Origin: Podospora comata
Lineage: Eukaryota > Ascomycota > Sordariomycetes > Sordariales > Podosporaceae
Direction: 5' to 3'
Assembly: GCA_017354895.1 (NCBI GenBank)
Contig: CP071493.1
Location: 1,798,001-1,862,000 of the forward strand
DNA length: 64,000 nucleotides
Both the position numbers and the translations under genes were made by a program. The notes under the pieces are model-generated. The model worked only from the letters and a program-made list of their open reading frames with translations, was not told the origin of the DNA and did not search any database. This document shows, piece after piece, positions 1 through 11,065 of the stretch (positions within the stretch are counted from its first letter, which is position 1; every line of letters begins with the position of its first letter).

Positions 1-3000
1 TCGCGGCCAATATCCAGAGTGCGGAAAATCATGTTTCTTGAAGGATGACCTTCAACAAAACGCTCGTGGGCTTGTTCGAAGAAGCCGGAGGAGATGTCGG
101 TGAAAGTATACGACGAAAACTTGTCTGAGATGCTCGATAGGATGGCATTGGTGGCGCTCCCTGTCCCGGCACCGATTTCGAGGAAGCGAAGGTGGGGATA
201 GCGATGGACGATTTGAGCGGCTGCTTTGGCGATTCGTCTGTTGGATTGCTTCAAACCCAGACTACGCTGGTAATAATCTGTCAAGAGATTCTCTTGGAGA
301 AGGAGCTGTAGGGAGTGCATGCGACCAGCAAGTATGTCGGGAAGTGCCTCACCAAGACGGATAATCGTGGTCAGATCCACTAGGCTTGGGTACTTCTCGG
401 ACCACTCTGTCATCATCCGCGGGTTGTCTTCAGCCCAGTCTTTGGACACTCGTGGATGGTAACTAGCTTCGACACGAGCCAAGACGTGGTTGACTGCCCA
501 ATTCCAGTAGTCAATCAGATGCGGGTGTGCTTGAGACACAGACTCTAAGGGCACACCCTCTCGGAGTTGGCGAAGATAAAAGTACGCCGCGCGGTTGACT
601 ATGTCTGTTGTAGTCTTGTATAACTCCATGTCATCTTCGACGGCATCACTGTCAATCCCCGCCATGATATCTCGCATCCATGTGGTCTCTGAGAAGATCT
701 TCCGGTCATCCTGGGCGTTGAACGAGCCGAATGGTGCACAGCAGAGACCTTCCATCTGAATTTCCGGATAATTATCCTCGGAGCCGAACACCTCCACGTC
801 GCAGGAGATTTCATTCGAGGACACCTTCCGGATGAAGCAGTCCGCAGATAGATAATCCTTGCTGGACTTTTTCTCCAACAAACGAGCTAGATCAACACGG
901 ACGAGATCAATGGACCGCGGGAGGTAGGTCTTTGGCAACATTCCGTTCTGGGCCGAAAGAGCAGCCAGGAGACCATGAGAAGCGACATCCAGAATTGCAG
1001 GGTGCAAAAGCATCTGATCCTCACACTCGACAGGTCGACCAAGCTTGACACAGGAATACCCTTTTGTTCGCTGGACCTCCTGGGCTAGGAAGTCGCCAGA
1101 GTATTGAAGTCCGGTCGAACGCAAGGATTTGTAAAAGAGATCTATGTCGACGGCATCCAGGTCGGTCAGTTGAAGCTCTCTCCGAGGCAATACAGCCTTT
1201 TCTGGGCCATGCTCGGATCTTGAGCGATCAATCGTGAGAACAACTCGGCAGGCGAAATTCCGGCGGGAGTCGTCAATGCCAACCTCGGCTTGGGCATTGG
1301 CAAGTGCGCTACTGCACGAGAACTCAGCCAAGATTTGGGCTTGTTGATTGCCAGTGTCATGAATATCTCCATCAACTCGCAAAGTTGAGAAGACCTCAGT
1401 AGCCGTAGAATCGTGATCTTCCAGAGTGATAGCACGGTGGATGCTGAGGTCCTCCAACTCCACCAGTACGATTGACTTTTTGTCACCAACCAACGTGATT
1501 CCGGCATCCAACGCCATGGACACATAGCCTTGAGCAGGGAGAAGTACCTGACCTTGAAACTTGTGGCCACCGAGCCACTCAAGCTCGTCAAGCTTCAGTA
1601 TGTTACGCCAGCGTCTCTCTTTCGGGTCACTGTCTTCGAGACGGGTCCCCAAGAGAGGATGAGGACGCGTATTTCGGGTGCGGAAACTCTTCGACGCTCT
1701 GGATTCTCTCCAAAGGGGCCTGTCATGGTCCCAAGAATAATGGGGCAATTTCTTGCACACCTGGTAATTCTGTTTAGACCACTTCTCTGGTCCAAGACAA
1801 GCCTTGGTGAACCCCTCAAAGTCAACCACAGGCCTGGCGCTTTGAATTCCTTGGGGAGAACTTGAGCTGAATTGTGTCCAGATAGATCCCAGCGTCTCCT
1901 GTATTGCTTCCAAATCGTCCGAACCCCTCTTTAGTGTCCCGCCATGAGTCAATTGGACACCCATGCTGGTGATTGTGTCTTGAGTCGGTCGCTTCAGGGC
2001 AGGATGTGGTCCAACTTCGACAGCCATAATCCTGTCAGACGCCATTCCCTCGGTGGCCTTCTCCAGGGCTTGGGAGAACAGCACCGGGTTCACCATATTG
2101 TCGATCCAATATTGGGAGGACAGGGAACTGACGTCCACGGGAGACTCTGGATAAACGCTCGAATACCAGATTGTGCTGCTCGTTTTCGCTGTCGGCTTGA
2201 TATCGCAACTGACCAAGAATCTCCGGTAATCAGGAACAAACTGCTTCATATGATGAGAATGATACGCAGTGTCGACGCGAAGACCTCTCGCAAAGACCCC
2301 CTGTTCATTCGACAGCATGTTCAGCGCCTCATCAACAGCATCAAGGTCACCAGACAGGGTGACACTGGTTGCTGAGTTGCAGGCAGCAACACAAAGTCTG
2401 CCAGCGAATTGCGGGCGACCACAAAACATCTTGGCATCGTCAACAGTCATGTCGGCAGCCAACATGCCACCTTTCTTTGCCTTCTCGTTGATCCGGGAAC
2501 AAGCCAGGCCGCGGTAATAGGCGATGCGAATGGCTTCGGTAGCGGTCAGATAACCCGCAGCGTAGGCAGCAGCAATTTCTCCAGATGAATGACCGGCAAC
2601 TCGTTCAAAAGTAATACCTGCACTTTGAAGGAGGTTGACAAGACCAATCTGTACTGCTGTGCAGAGTGGTTGTGAGATCGAGGCCTCTTGCAACCGACTC
2701 TTGTCTGATGCCGCCCTCAACTCGACTTCCAGCGACCATGAAGGAGGATTCTCTGGCACAGTGCCTAAAGCATGCTCCAACTTCTGTATAGTTTCTCGAA
2801 ACAAGTGGCTCGATTCAAGCAAACCGGTTGACATGGTCGCCCACTGTGCTCCCTGTCCCGTGAAAACTCCTAAAATTGGGAGAGACTGGCCAGTGACGAC
2901 AATAGACTTGCTCCGCGGAAGGTCAAGAGACTTGGAACCCTTCGTGGACTGCAGCCAGGCACTCACTTGTTGCATCAGGGTGACTTGCGTTCGGCCGGAG

Positions 3001-4625
3001 AAGGCCAGCTTGAAAGGCAGTTCTGACCGTCTATTCTGCAGGGTCCATAACAGGTGGCCGAGGTCACCGTGGTGTTGTCCAAGGCCATCCTTCAGGACTG
3101 ACAGGAGCCTTGCTGCTGTTTCCATGAGAGACTGAGGTGAGTTCGCGGAGAGAAGCAGAGGACCGCATGCCTCGCCATTTACATTCTCCTTTTCCCAGCT
3201 CTCAACAATGACATGACAATTGGTACCTCCAAAGCCAAAACTATTGATACTGGCACGGCGCGGAACACCAGGTGGAAGATCTGGCCATTTTTGCGGTGTG
3301 GTGGGTATCTCCAAGTGTTGAAAGAACGGTTCAACTGCAGGAGAAAGACGACTAAAATGGAGGTTTGGTGGAATGATCCCATGTTGCATGGACAGAGATG
3401 CTTTCAGTAACCCAGCAAGCCCAGCTGTGCCTTCGGTATGACCAACAACAGTCTTGATAGAGCCCACAAGCAGTTTACCAGTGGCTGTCGAGTCATCCGG
3501 AAAGAAAGCAGTCTGGACTGCACGAGCTTCAATGGGGTCTCCAGCCGGCGTGCCCGTACCATGGGCTTCAAAGTACTGGCACCGATCCTGAGGGGAAAGG
3601 ACATTCAAACCACACGCAGCGTAGGTGGATCGGATAAGATCGGCCTGTGAGGTAGCACTGGGCATAGTAATACCGGTGGTTCGGCCGTCTTGATTGACAC
3701 CGGTTTGCCGTATAATGCATTCGATATGATCCCCGTCTCTGAGTGCTGCAGACAGGGGTTTCAACAGGACAGCTGCAACCCCATCCCCTCTTGCATATCC
3801 GTCGGCATTCGCATCCCACATTGCGCAACGTCCGTTGGGAGATAGCATGCCGAGCTAAATATCACCACCATCAGCATCATATCCACACCAGAAGGTAGTG
3901 TCTGGACTCACATTGGACTCAAAGATGAATTGCTCGGGCCCCAGCAGCAAATTCACGCCTGCCGCAACGGCAATTTTGGACTCGCCAACGCGCAACGCTT
4001 GAACGGCGAGATGCAATGCAACAAGGCTGGAAGAGCAGGCTGTATCGATGGTGACAGATGGCCCGTTCCAGTCAAAGAAGTATGAGACACGATTAGACAT
4101 GATGCTCCTGGCCGTTCCAGTGGCTGTGTACTGAGGAGCACTTTCGACATTGCGGAGAACAACATCGTAGTAGTCGCCGTTTAGTTGACCAACGTAAACA
4201 CCAGTCGAAGACCCTTTCAGTTGTGATATTGGATATCCAGCAGCTTCGAGAGATTCGTACACGACCTCGAGTAGGATCCGCTGCTGCGGATCCATGGACT
4301 CAGCTTCTTCCCTGCGTATACCGAAGAAGCCATTGTCAAACAGCCGGGAATCTTCTTCGAGAAAATATGCCTTTTGTGTATTCGTAGTCTACAGAGCAAG
4401 GTTAGAGACCACATAGAGTTTGTACCACATCATAAGACTTACGCCATGATGCCGCGAATCCTGATGATAAAATCCAGAGAGATTGAATCTTGATTCTGGA
4501 ATCTGGGCTGAGATGTCACGGGGGTTGGACAAGAGATCCCACAGTCGAGAAGGGGAGGAAGCACCACCAGGGAATCGGCAACCCGATCCAATAATGGCAA
4601 TGGGCTCAGGAATTTGTGAAGCCAT
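1..4625 (-). CDS. Highly reducing type I polyketide synthase (5' part; runs off left edge)
   Basis: Iterative multidomain enzyme that builds a reduced, C-methylated polyketide. About 1,500 N-terminal residues are visible in three exons: 4625-4443, 4388-3912 and 3854 to the left edge, with introns 4389-4442 and 3855-3911 (GTAAGT and GTGAGT donors). Seen in order: ketosynthase with DTACSSS (Cys near residue 172), EAHGTGT and a GHTEG histidine region; acyltransferase with GHSSGE near 638; dehydratase with [10 protein letters not shown] near 986 and HPAILD near 1176; methyltransferase SAM motif LEIGAGTGS near 1445. The frame stays open to base 1. This order is that of highly reducing fungal PKSs; enoyl- and ketoreductase and ACP domains would lie outside the window. 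The start at 4625 has A at -3 and G at +4; an in-frame ATG at 4640 has a weaker context. The product cannot be predicted from this part. Confidence 0.95.
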
Positions 4626-5177
4626 ACTGAACACAGGCATAGGCCACTAGGTGTGCATGTAGGTAGGTCGTTCTGTCCTGCTCGATAGCCTCGGAAGCTT
4701 TGATTACTCCGTGGAGTCTGGCTGATGGTGGACGGCCTAAGAACGCGTGCAACATCATGTTCCTCGTAGATGTATACTGATGCTTGCATCTGGAATTCAT
4801 CAGTCACTCAGTGTGAGTGCCTAGCCACCTAGGCAAAATTCCTATTCGGGAAGGAGATGCCGCCTTTCGTGACATCGTGTCAGAACCTCAACGGCGAGTT
4901 CGCCTCAGTGGTGCAGAAACGAAAGTGATGACAGGCATCTCTGTCATCCATGGTAACTAGGGCTGAGGTGTATGGGTCTACTGTATACATCGAGTACCGC
5001 TCGATGGCATGCCGCAGTCCAGTCGCTCCTTCGGAACTTTGGTAACCTAGGCATCTCTGCCGTTGGATCTCGAGCATTTAAGAGGCGTTGGCTTGGTTGT
5101 TGAGTGGATTAGAAGCCCCCAAGCTCCCAAACCACACCACCTTTGAGAAAATCACCAATAGCGGAAACCCGTGCATA
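4626..5177. promoter_or_regulatory. Divergent promoter between PKS and hydrolase
   Basis: A 552-base spacer between two genes transcribed away from each other. It contains a 6-base inverted repeat with a 4-base spacer (GCCTAG at 4819-4824, CTAGGC at 4829-4834). The octamer CCTAGGCA at 4828-4835 recurs at 5046-5053. I see no reading frame worth keeping. Shared control of the two flanking genes, and binding of a cluster regulator to the repeat, are inference. Confidence 0.5.
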
Positions 5178-6464
5178 ATGAAAAGTTTGGCACCCCAATT
5201 CACCGAATTCTTTCGCTTTGAGCTACTTCGGATTCTCGGAACGGCACCCTTCCACGGCTGCGACGTAAGCGAGTGGGCAGAGGCGACGGAGTCAATCAAG
5301 CAAGATGACCCCGAAAGCTGGTATGGAGCGTGGACGCAGGCAGCAGAGAGAGTCGAAGTAATGGCGGAGGAAGCCATGAAGAACGGTGATCATCATGGGG
5401 CAAGATGGGCATTCCTGCGGGCGTGCAACTACCGACGAGCCAGCGAGTTCATGTTGCATGTGCAACCCAGCGATCCCCGACTCCTCGCATCCTTGGTCAA
5501 GGCTTCCGACAATTTTCGACAGGCCAGCAAGTTACTGAATAGCCCTGTTGAAACATTGGAGATTCCCTTCGGCAATGGCTCGACGCTGCCGGGGTATCTG
5601 TTCCTGCCAGCGGGAGGCACAAGGGCGGGTCACCGTGAGGAAAAGATGCCAATCCTAGTGGCAACCGGCGGTTTTGATTCAATTCAGGAAGAGCTCTTCT
5701 TCGGCATGGCTGACGGTGCTCGTGTACGGGGCTATGCTTGCGTCACTTTTGAAGGGCCGGGACAAGGAGTTGTGGCACGACGTGGTACTGACCGGCTCCT
5801 GCTGCGCCCCGACTGGGAGGTTGTAATCAAAGCCGTTCTCGATCACATCTTCCAACTAGCCGTTGCCAAGCCGCACCTCAACCTGGATCTGTCCCGCATC
5901 GCGTTGGTTGGTGCGTCGATGGGTGGGTATTTTGCTCTCAGGGGTGCAACCGACCCCCGCGTGTCCGCTGTCGTTTCGGTGGATGGGTTTTACGACCTCG
6001 GGGAGATGATGGCGTCCCGTACTCCTCGTTTCCTATGGCCTGAGAGCCTCGGTGACAGAATCTTCAACTGGCTTCTCGGGTCAGCACAAAGGTGGTATTT
6101 TCAGACCCGTTGGGAGTTCCAACATGCCATGCTTGCAACGGGCGCTACTACACCAGCCGAAGTGTACCGGCAGTTGGCTCGCTATCATCTGCGCGGGCCT
6201 GAAGGGGGTCCGAGTGTCCTCGATCGGATCAAGTGCCCGGCCCTGATTACCGGTTCGAGGGACACGCTGTATTGGTCGTTGGAGGAGAGCACGTACAGGA
6301 TCGTGCGGGAGCTGACGAGCCTCGAGGAGGGGAAGGACAAGAAGGTGTGGATTCCAACCGGTTGGGGACAGGGCTCGCTGCAGGCCAAAGTCGGAGCCTT
6401 TTCCCACTTTCATCACAACATGTTTTCGTGGTTGGACGACGTGTTCGGGATTGGCGCTGAGTAG
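5178..6464 (+). CDS. Alpha/beta hydrolase of the polyketide-cluster type
   Basis: Serine hydrolase of 428 residues, single exon. The open frame reaches back to a TTG at 5088, but the first ATG is at 5178 and gives the usual short N-terminus. A helical region (about 1-130) precedes the hydrolase fold. The nucleophile elbow GASMGG lies near residue 247, an acid candidate in GSRDTLYW near 362, and histidine candidates in FSHFHHN near 408-413. The size and layout recall the 2,6-dihydropseudooxynicotine-hydrolase-like and FUS2-type enzymes often found in fungal PKS clusters, where members release, transfer or tailor the polyketide. It is divergent from the PKS and co-directional with the transporter. 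A role in product release or lactonisation is inference. Confidence 0.85.
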   Translation: MKSLAPQFTEFFRFELLRILGTAPFHGCDVSEWAEATESIKQDDPESWYGAWTQAAERVEVMAEEAMKNGDHHGARWAFLRACNYRRASEFMLHVQPSDPRLLASLVKASDNFRQASKLLNSPVETLEIPFGNGSTLPGYLFLPAGGTRAGHREEKMPILVATGGFDSIQEELFFGMADGARVRGYACVTFEGPGQGVVARRGTDRLLLRPDWEVVIKAVLDHIFQLAVAKPHLNLDLSRIALVGASMGGYFALRGATDPRVSAVVSVDGFYDLGEMMASRTPRFLWPESLGDRIFNWLLGSAQRWYFQTRWEFQHAMLATGATTPAEVYRQLARYHLRGPEGGPSVLDRIKCPALITGSRDTLYWSLEESTYRIVRELTSLEEGKDKKVWIPTGWGQGSLQAKVGAFSHFHHNMFSWLDDVFGIGAE

Positions 6465-7085
6465 CAGTCGTCGGAGCCCGAGGGTATCATGGAAGGATCT
6501 GAATGGAGTGGAGTTTGTCTTGGTTTTGTCTTGGAAGCGATGGTTTAACCATCATGGCACCATGGTTGAACAACGAGCGAGAGCGAAAACGAAGGCGACG
6601 GTGACAGTTAGGGTCAGACTCCGGGATAGGAGATGAAGGCACCAAAGAGGAAAGTGACATTGGTAGCTCGTAAGGCTGTTAGCGTTAGATTCCGCCAAGT
6701 GGTGGCGTCCGGGGATGTACGTCGCGCTGTTGCGCTGCCCGTTTGACAGTGCCGCAGCAGGTAATATACTTTTGTGGACCTCTCTCTATGCCGCCCACAT
6801 GGAAAGCCTTCTTTCTCGTCAGTTGGGCGGTAATTGTTTCAATGATACCTGGAAGTTATCTGATGCTGCCATAGCTGCATCGATTGGAATATGGCTGGAA
6901 ATCAGCACAACCGGGGAGTGCAAAGGCTTAGGGGTAGCCGTACTGGACTTTTTCCAGCCTGGTCTTGTCACTAGGCATCTCACCTTCGTTCTCTCCTCAA
7001 AGGCGCTTTCTCCTGCCAGAGCCGTTGACTTCCAGGTTCGTGCACCTGAACACCTGGGTTCTCTGCTCCACCCATCCTGCCCGCC
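6465..7085. other. Spacer between hydrolase and transporter genes
   Basis: About 620 bases between two co-directional genes. Short open frames on both strands lack motifs or splice partners. It should hold the 3' UTR of the hydrolase gene and the promoter of the transporter gene; no specific element was recognised. Confidence 0.4.
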
Positions 7086-8981
7086 ATGGACGCCACGACA
7101 GAGTGCAAAACGCAAAGTCATGATCCAACTATCGACCCAGTCCCAACGGACGGGCAAACGGGAGGTCGATATGGCTGGCGCTTCAGTGTAAGTTTCGATG
7201 TTCTCGAGGTTTAGACCAACCTGGTACAGTTTGCTGACTCTCGTTGGCGCACCACTCAGGCAATTCTCGTCGCCCTATCTCTGACTTCAATCCTCGCCGG
7301 CCTCGAAATCGGATGCATCGCCACTGCTATGCCCACGATTGTCAAGGCTCTTGGCACTGGAGATGAAAGTGAGACTATCTACGTCTGGGTTGCCAATGCC
7401 TACTTCCTCACCATGACGGCTTTCCAGGTGTGTTTCTTGCCCCTCCATTTTGTGCCAGCCGGCGGGACTGGCAACACGGACGACAAAAGCATGACGCTGA
7501 CTTGCTCTCTCGCATTGATATAGCCTCTCTACGGTCAGGCTGCCAATATCTTTGGCCGGAGAACCATGACAGTGCTAGCCGTTGTATTCTTCGCCATCGG
7601 ATCTGCGATCTCTGGCGCTGCTAGCAGCATGCCCATGCTCGTAGCCGGGAGAGCTATTATGGGCGTTGGTGGTGGCGGCATTCTCGTCATGATCGAGATC
7701 ATCATCTGCGATCTCTGCCCCCAGCGCGACAGGCCCAAATATCTGGGAATAGTGATGAGCATCTTTGGTCTGGCCATGTGCGTTGGTCCACTGATCGGCG
7801 GTGGTCTGGCAGAGCATGCGAGCTGGAGATGGATCTTCTATCTCAACCTTCCCGTTGCTGCTGTCTCCCTCGTCCCACTGTTGCTTTTTCTGCGCGTCAA
7901 GTACAAGAGGGACGCGATTGGAAAGATGCTCGCGCGGGTAGACTGGGGAGGAAATACCCTTTTCGCAGCAGCTGTCACGTCAATTCTAGTGGCGCTTACC
8001 TGGGGAGGGACAGAACACGCTTGGTCGGCATGGCAGACACTTGTTCCGCTATTCCTCGGAATTGCAGGTCTAGGCCTCTTTCTCTGGCTTGAGTCAACAA
8101 CACTCATTGAGCAACCAACAATGCCTCTCCGACTCTTCGCCAACCGCACCTCTTCGGGAGCATTCGGTCTTACCTTTGTCGCTTCCATCCTGACCTATTG
8201 GATGGCGTACTGGCTACCTATCTACTTTCAAGCTGTCAAAGAAGATTCCCCAACACAGTCAGGAATCTCTACGTTACCTGTGTCGATGATCATGATCCCC
8301 TTCTCGATTCTTGCAGGAGGCGGCGTGACAGTACTCGGAAAGTTCCGCCCATTCCAATTCGCAGGCATCTCTTTGATGACCATAGCCATGGGCCTGTTCT
8401 CTCTTCTGGACATCGAATCGTCAAAGGGACATTGGGTCGGCTTCCAGGTTGTTGCTGCTGCCGGCGGCGGTTTGCTGCTAACCTGCACACTCCCTGCTGT
8501 CCAAGCACCACTTCCAGAAGCTGATGTTGCCATTGCCACAGCAACTTGGGGGTTCTTGCGAAGCTTCGGTGGCATCTGGGGCATCGCCATCCCAACTGCC
8601 ATTTTCAACTCGCATGTAAACACCTTGCTCGATCAAGGCCGAGTGAGCGAAGAGGCTGTTGTCAACGCCTTGCGAAATGGCGGCGCATATGCCTTGGCTT
8701 CGGTGGGTTTCATCCAGTCTATTCCACCTGATATCAAACAGCAGGTCAAGACGGTCTACGTAGAAAGCTTGCGGCTCGTGTGGCAAGTTGCTATCGGATT
8801 TGGCGTCCTTGGCTTTCTCATCACAATCATCATCAAGGAGGTCAAGCTGCGGGAGGATCTTGAGACTGATTTTGGACTCGTCGAGGGAGCCAATAACAGT
8901 TCCAGCTCAGAGGTGGCTGCAGAAAGCGGGAGAGGCGTTGTGGAGAGTAAGGCCGAAAAGTCCGTGACCGGCACAGCATAA
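7086..8981 (+). CDS. MFS transporter, DHA2 (14-TM) drug/toxin exporter type
   Basis: Membrane exporter of 575 residues in three exons: 7086-7187, 7260-7427 and 7524-8981, all junctions in phase 0. A hydrophilic N-terminus of about 34 residues precedes the first membrane helix. The motif-C-like run CVGPLIGGGLAEHASWRW, followed by IFYLNLPV, is the classic signature of drug:H+ antiporter family 2. Many hydrophobic segments follow, in keeping with 14 helices, and the tail is charged and serine-rich. Such proteins commonly export the metabolite of the neighbouring cluster and give self-protection. The position next to the PKS and hydrolase genes supports that role here, but the substrate is unknown. 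Confidence 0.92.
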
Positions 8982-9436
8982 TAGACGGTGGCCTGTGCCG
9001 GATGGATCTGGTGAATCGGTTTCCGAAAGGTTACTTGTATTGGTTCGGTGTTGGAGAGGACTCCGTTCCGTGGGGCCGGATGGAGGTTTATATGCGGCGC
9101 AGCTTTCACCCGTGTATAATTGTAACGCAACTTTCTGCCTTGTTACCTATGCTTTCTTGGATCAGCCAACCTCTATGCACACTGGAAACGACCTGCCTGT
9201 TTGGTCTATCCCAGCGGCGGGAATGGCTGACAATTAGGTACACATCGCTCTGGGTACGTTGAAACGCAGCGGCGTGGCACTGAATTAGCAGCACCACAAA
9301 GGATGCACGGGCACGGCGCATACAGTCACACTGGTTGGATAAAGTCCCGAGGCGGCAAAGGCCAAAGGTCGACTGCTTCGAGTCAACTCACCCTCATTCT
9401 TGCTGTATCACTTATCCCTCCCGAAATCTCACCACC
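8982..9436. other. Spacer between transporter and EthD genes
   Basis: About 455 bases with no convincing coding frame. The last part, rich in pyrimidines, leads into the strong start context ACCACCATGG of the next gene. No regulatory site was recognised. Confidence 0.35.
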
Positions 9437-9940
9437 ATGGCCGACCAAGCTGCCGCATCGCCTCAGCCGCCTACTCAGCTCATCAAGTTCAGTGTTTACC
9501 TCTACAAGAAAGAGGATATTGACTATGATGAGTTTCTCAACTGGGTGACCAAGGAGTATCCCTCCAAGGCAGCCCCCATCATGAAAAGACACGGTATTGT
9601 GCAATGGACACAGGTCAGCGTCCTTGACAAAGACGAACATCTGAGAATCTCCGGCTTACACCCTACAAAACAGACCGTGACCCCTCCGCATTTCCGGACC
9701 CCCTTCCGAGCTGCTCTTCAGCACATGGGAAGGGACAAGTGGACGGTCCCCGACTACGATGTGGTCATGTCGTATTGGATCCCCACCCCCGATACCATGC
9801 AGGCTCTGACCCAGGACCCTGAGTGGATCGAACTGGAGACCAAGGAAGCAATGCCGCGGGCTAACATGACAGTTGGTCATTTTGAGATAGGGCATGAGAT
9901 CGTGCAGTTCGGTGAAGTACGGTCTCAGGGAACTGCTTAG
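9437..9940 (+). CDS. EthD-domain (dimeric alpha-beta barrel) protein
   Basis: A small single-exon protein of 167 residues. The upstream frame is open from 9335, but the ATG at 9437 has a near-perfect context (ACCATGG) and puts the first beta strand (LIKFSVYLYKKE) near residue 15. The pattern of strand, DYDEFLNWVTKEYP helix, RHGIVQW strand, YDVVMSYWIP strand and a final VGHFEIG strand fits the EthD/ferredoxin-like dimeric fold. Fungal members occur beside polyketide genes and act as decarboxylases, dehydratases or cyclisation helpers on polyketide intermediates. It lies downstream of the transporter on the same strand and probably belongs to the PKS locus. The reaction is unknown. Confidence 0.8.
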   Translation: MADQAAASPQPPTQLIKFSVYLYKKEDIDYDEFLNWVTKEYPSKAAPIMKRHGIVQWTQVSVLDKDEHLRISGLHPTKQTVTPPHFRTPFRAALQHMGRDKWTVPDYDVVMSYWIPTPDTMQALTQDPEWIELETKEAMPRANMTVGHFEIGHEIVQFGEVRSQGTA

Positions 9941-11065
9941 ATCAAATAGATGTATACCTGTAAAATACCAGGGTGTATCTAGCTCAAGAAGAACTGAATC
10001 GAAAATGAGGCCGCTTTCTCCAGTTTGGTATCACATCATACTCAGACTCTCAGCAGTTACCTACCAACATCTAGAAAGAAATATGATTGAAGTGGAACCA
10101 CAGCAATCCTTCAATGTCACAGTTTGATTCTGGGCAACATTTGCACCCGCACCAATCTCATCCCACATGGCAATCAGTTTTCGAGTTGTTGACTTTGCTG
10201 CCTTGAGCCTTAAAGATGGGGTATTCGTATTTCCCTCGGTCTCAGCTTTCTTCAAGATATCCCGGTCGTTCACACCCCCTTCAGGTAGGTGTCATTATAT
10301 ATGCGCCTGTGCCATAACGGTGCGTATCTAGCTGGCTTCGCCTCACACGGGTGTCTATCGCAAACAGTTACCGCCCGGCTATAGACAAGTTCCAAACACT
10401 ACCACGTTAAATCCGAGTTTCTCGGCAGCTGAACAAAACGGGTAGTTCTCCCGTGTCGGGTTGCGGTGAAATAGATTGCGATGGGACCCTTCTATTATAA
10501 GCCGTAGTGTTACTCACACATCCCTCCCTACAGGTTGCTTCGCCACGAGTTCTGGGCGTAAGGCACAGCATTTGGTAATTGCTTGCTGCTATTGTTCCCC
10601 TCTCAGATTCTTGGCCATAATGGCTTGAACGATACTTAGGTACCTCGAAATAGCGCACACTTTAATCGGCAGGTTTATGCTTTCCAGAATGGAACTTTTC
10701 TGCGGCAATGTAGGTGGATGGTCAAGTAGGCAGTATGAGACTGAGGAAGAGGCACAGCACTCAAGTCACAGAAGTGTGTGAGGCGAGTTCGAGGGATGGA
10801 ATGAACTGCAGATTTCGAACCATGATCAGTATCATGGTAGTTGAATTTGTACTGCATACCCAGCCCCCACACAGATCTGTGAATGTATAATGTGGCTTGC
10901 TTACCCTTGAATTCCTCCGATTGTCTACCGCAACAGCCCTACCTCCCACGTGGATTTCTGGCAGACCTCAGCCCTCACTATTCTCCTGGTCATTGGTATT
11001 CTTCCGTTCACTTGCACTGGTCAATCACCCCGTCGCCCACCGGTGACGCTCCGTACTCCTTGACC
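9941..11065. other. Intergenic, probable right border of the PKS locus
   Basis: About 1.1 kb with only short open frames that have no recognisable motif. It separates the EthD gene from the receptor gene. No RNA gene or repeat was recognised. Confidence 0.4.

Noticed and set aside
599-3828. Many short frames on both strands in the first 3.8 kb
   Set aside because: The PKS frame on the minus strand is open to the window edge and carries AT, DH and methyltransferase motifs; the others are shadows. Register was checked at the DH, and at the methyltransferase motif.
5088-5177. N-terminal extension of the hydrolase from base 5088
   Set aside because: It begins with TTG; the first ATG is at 5178, which gives the usual N-terminus of the family.
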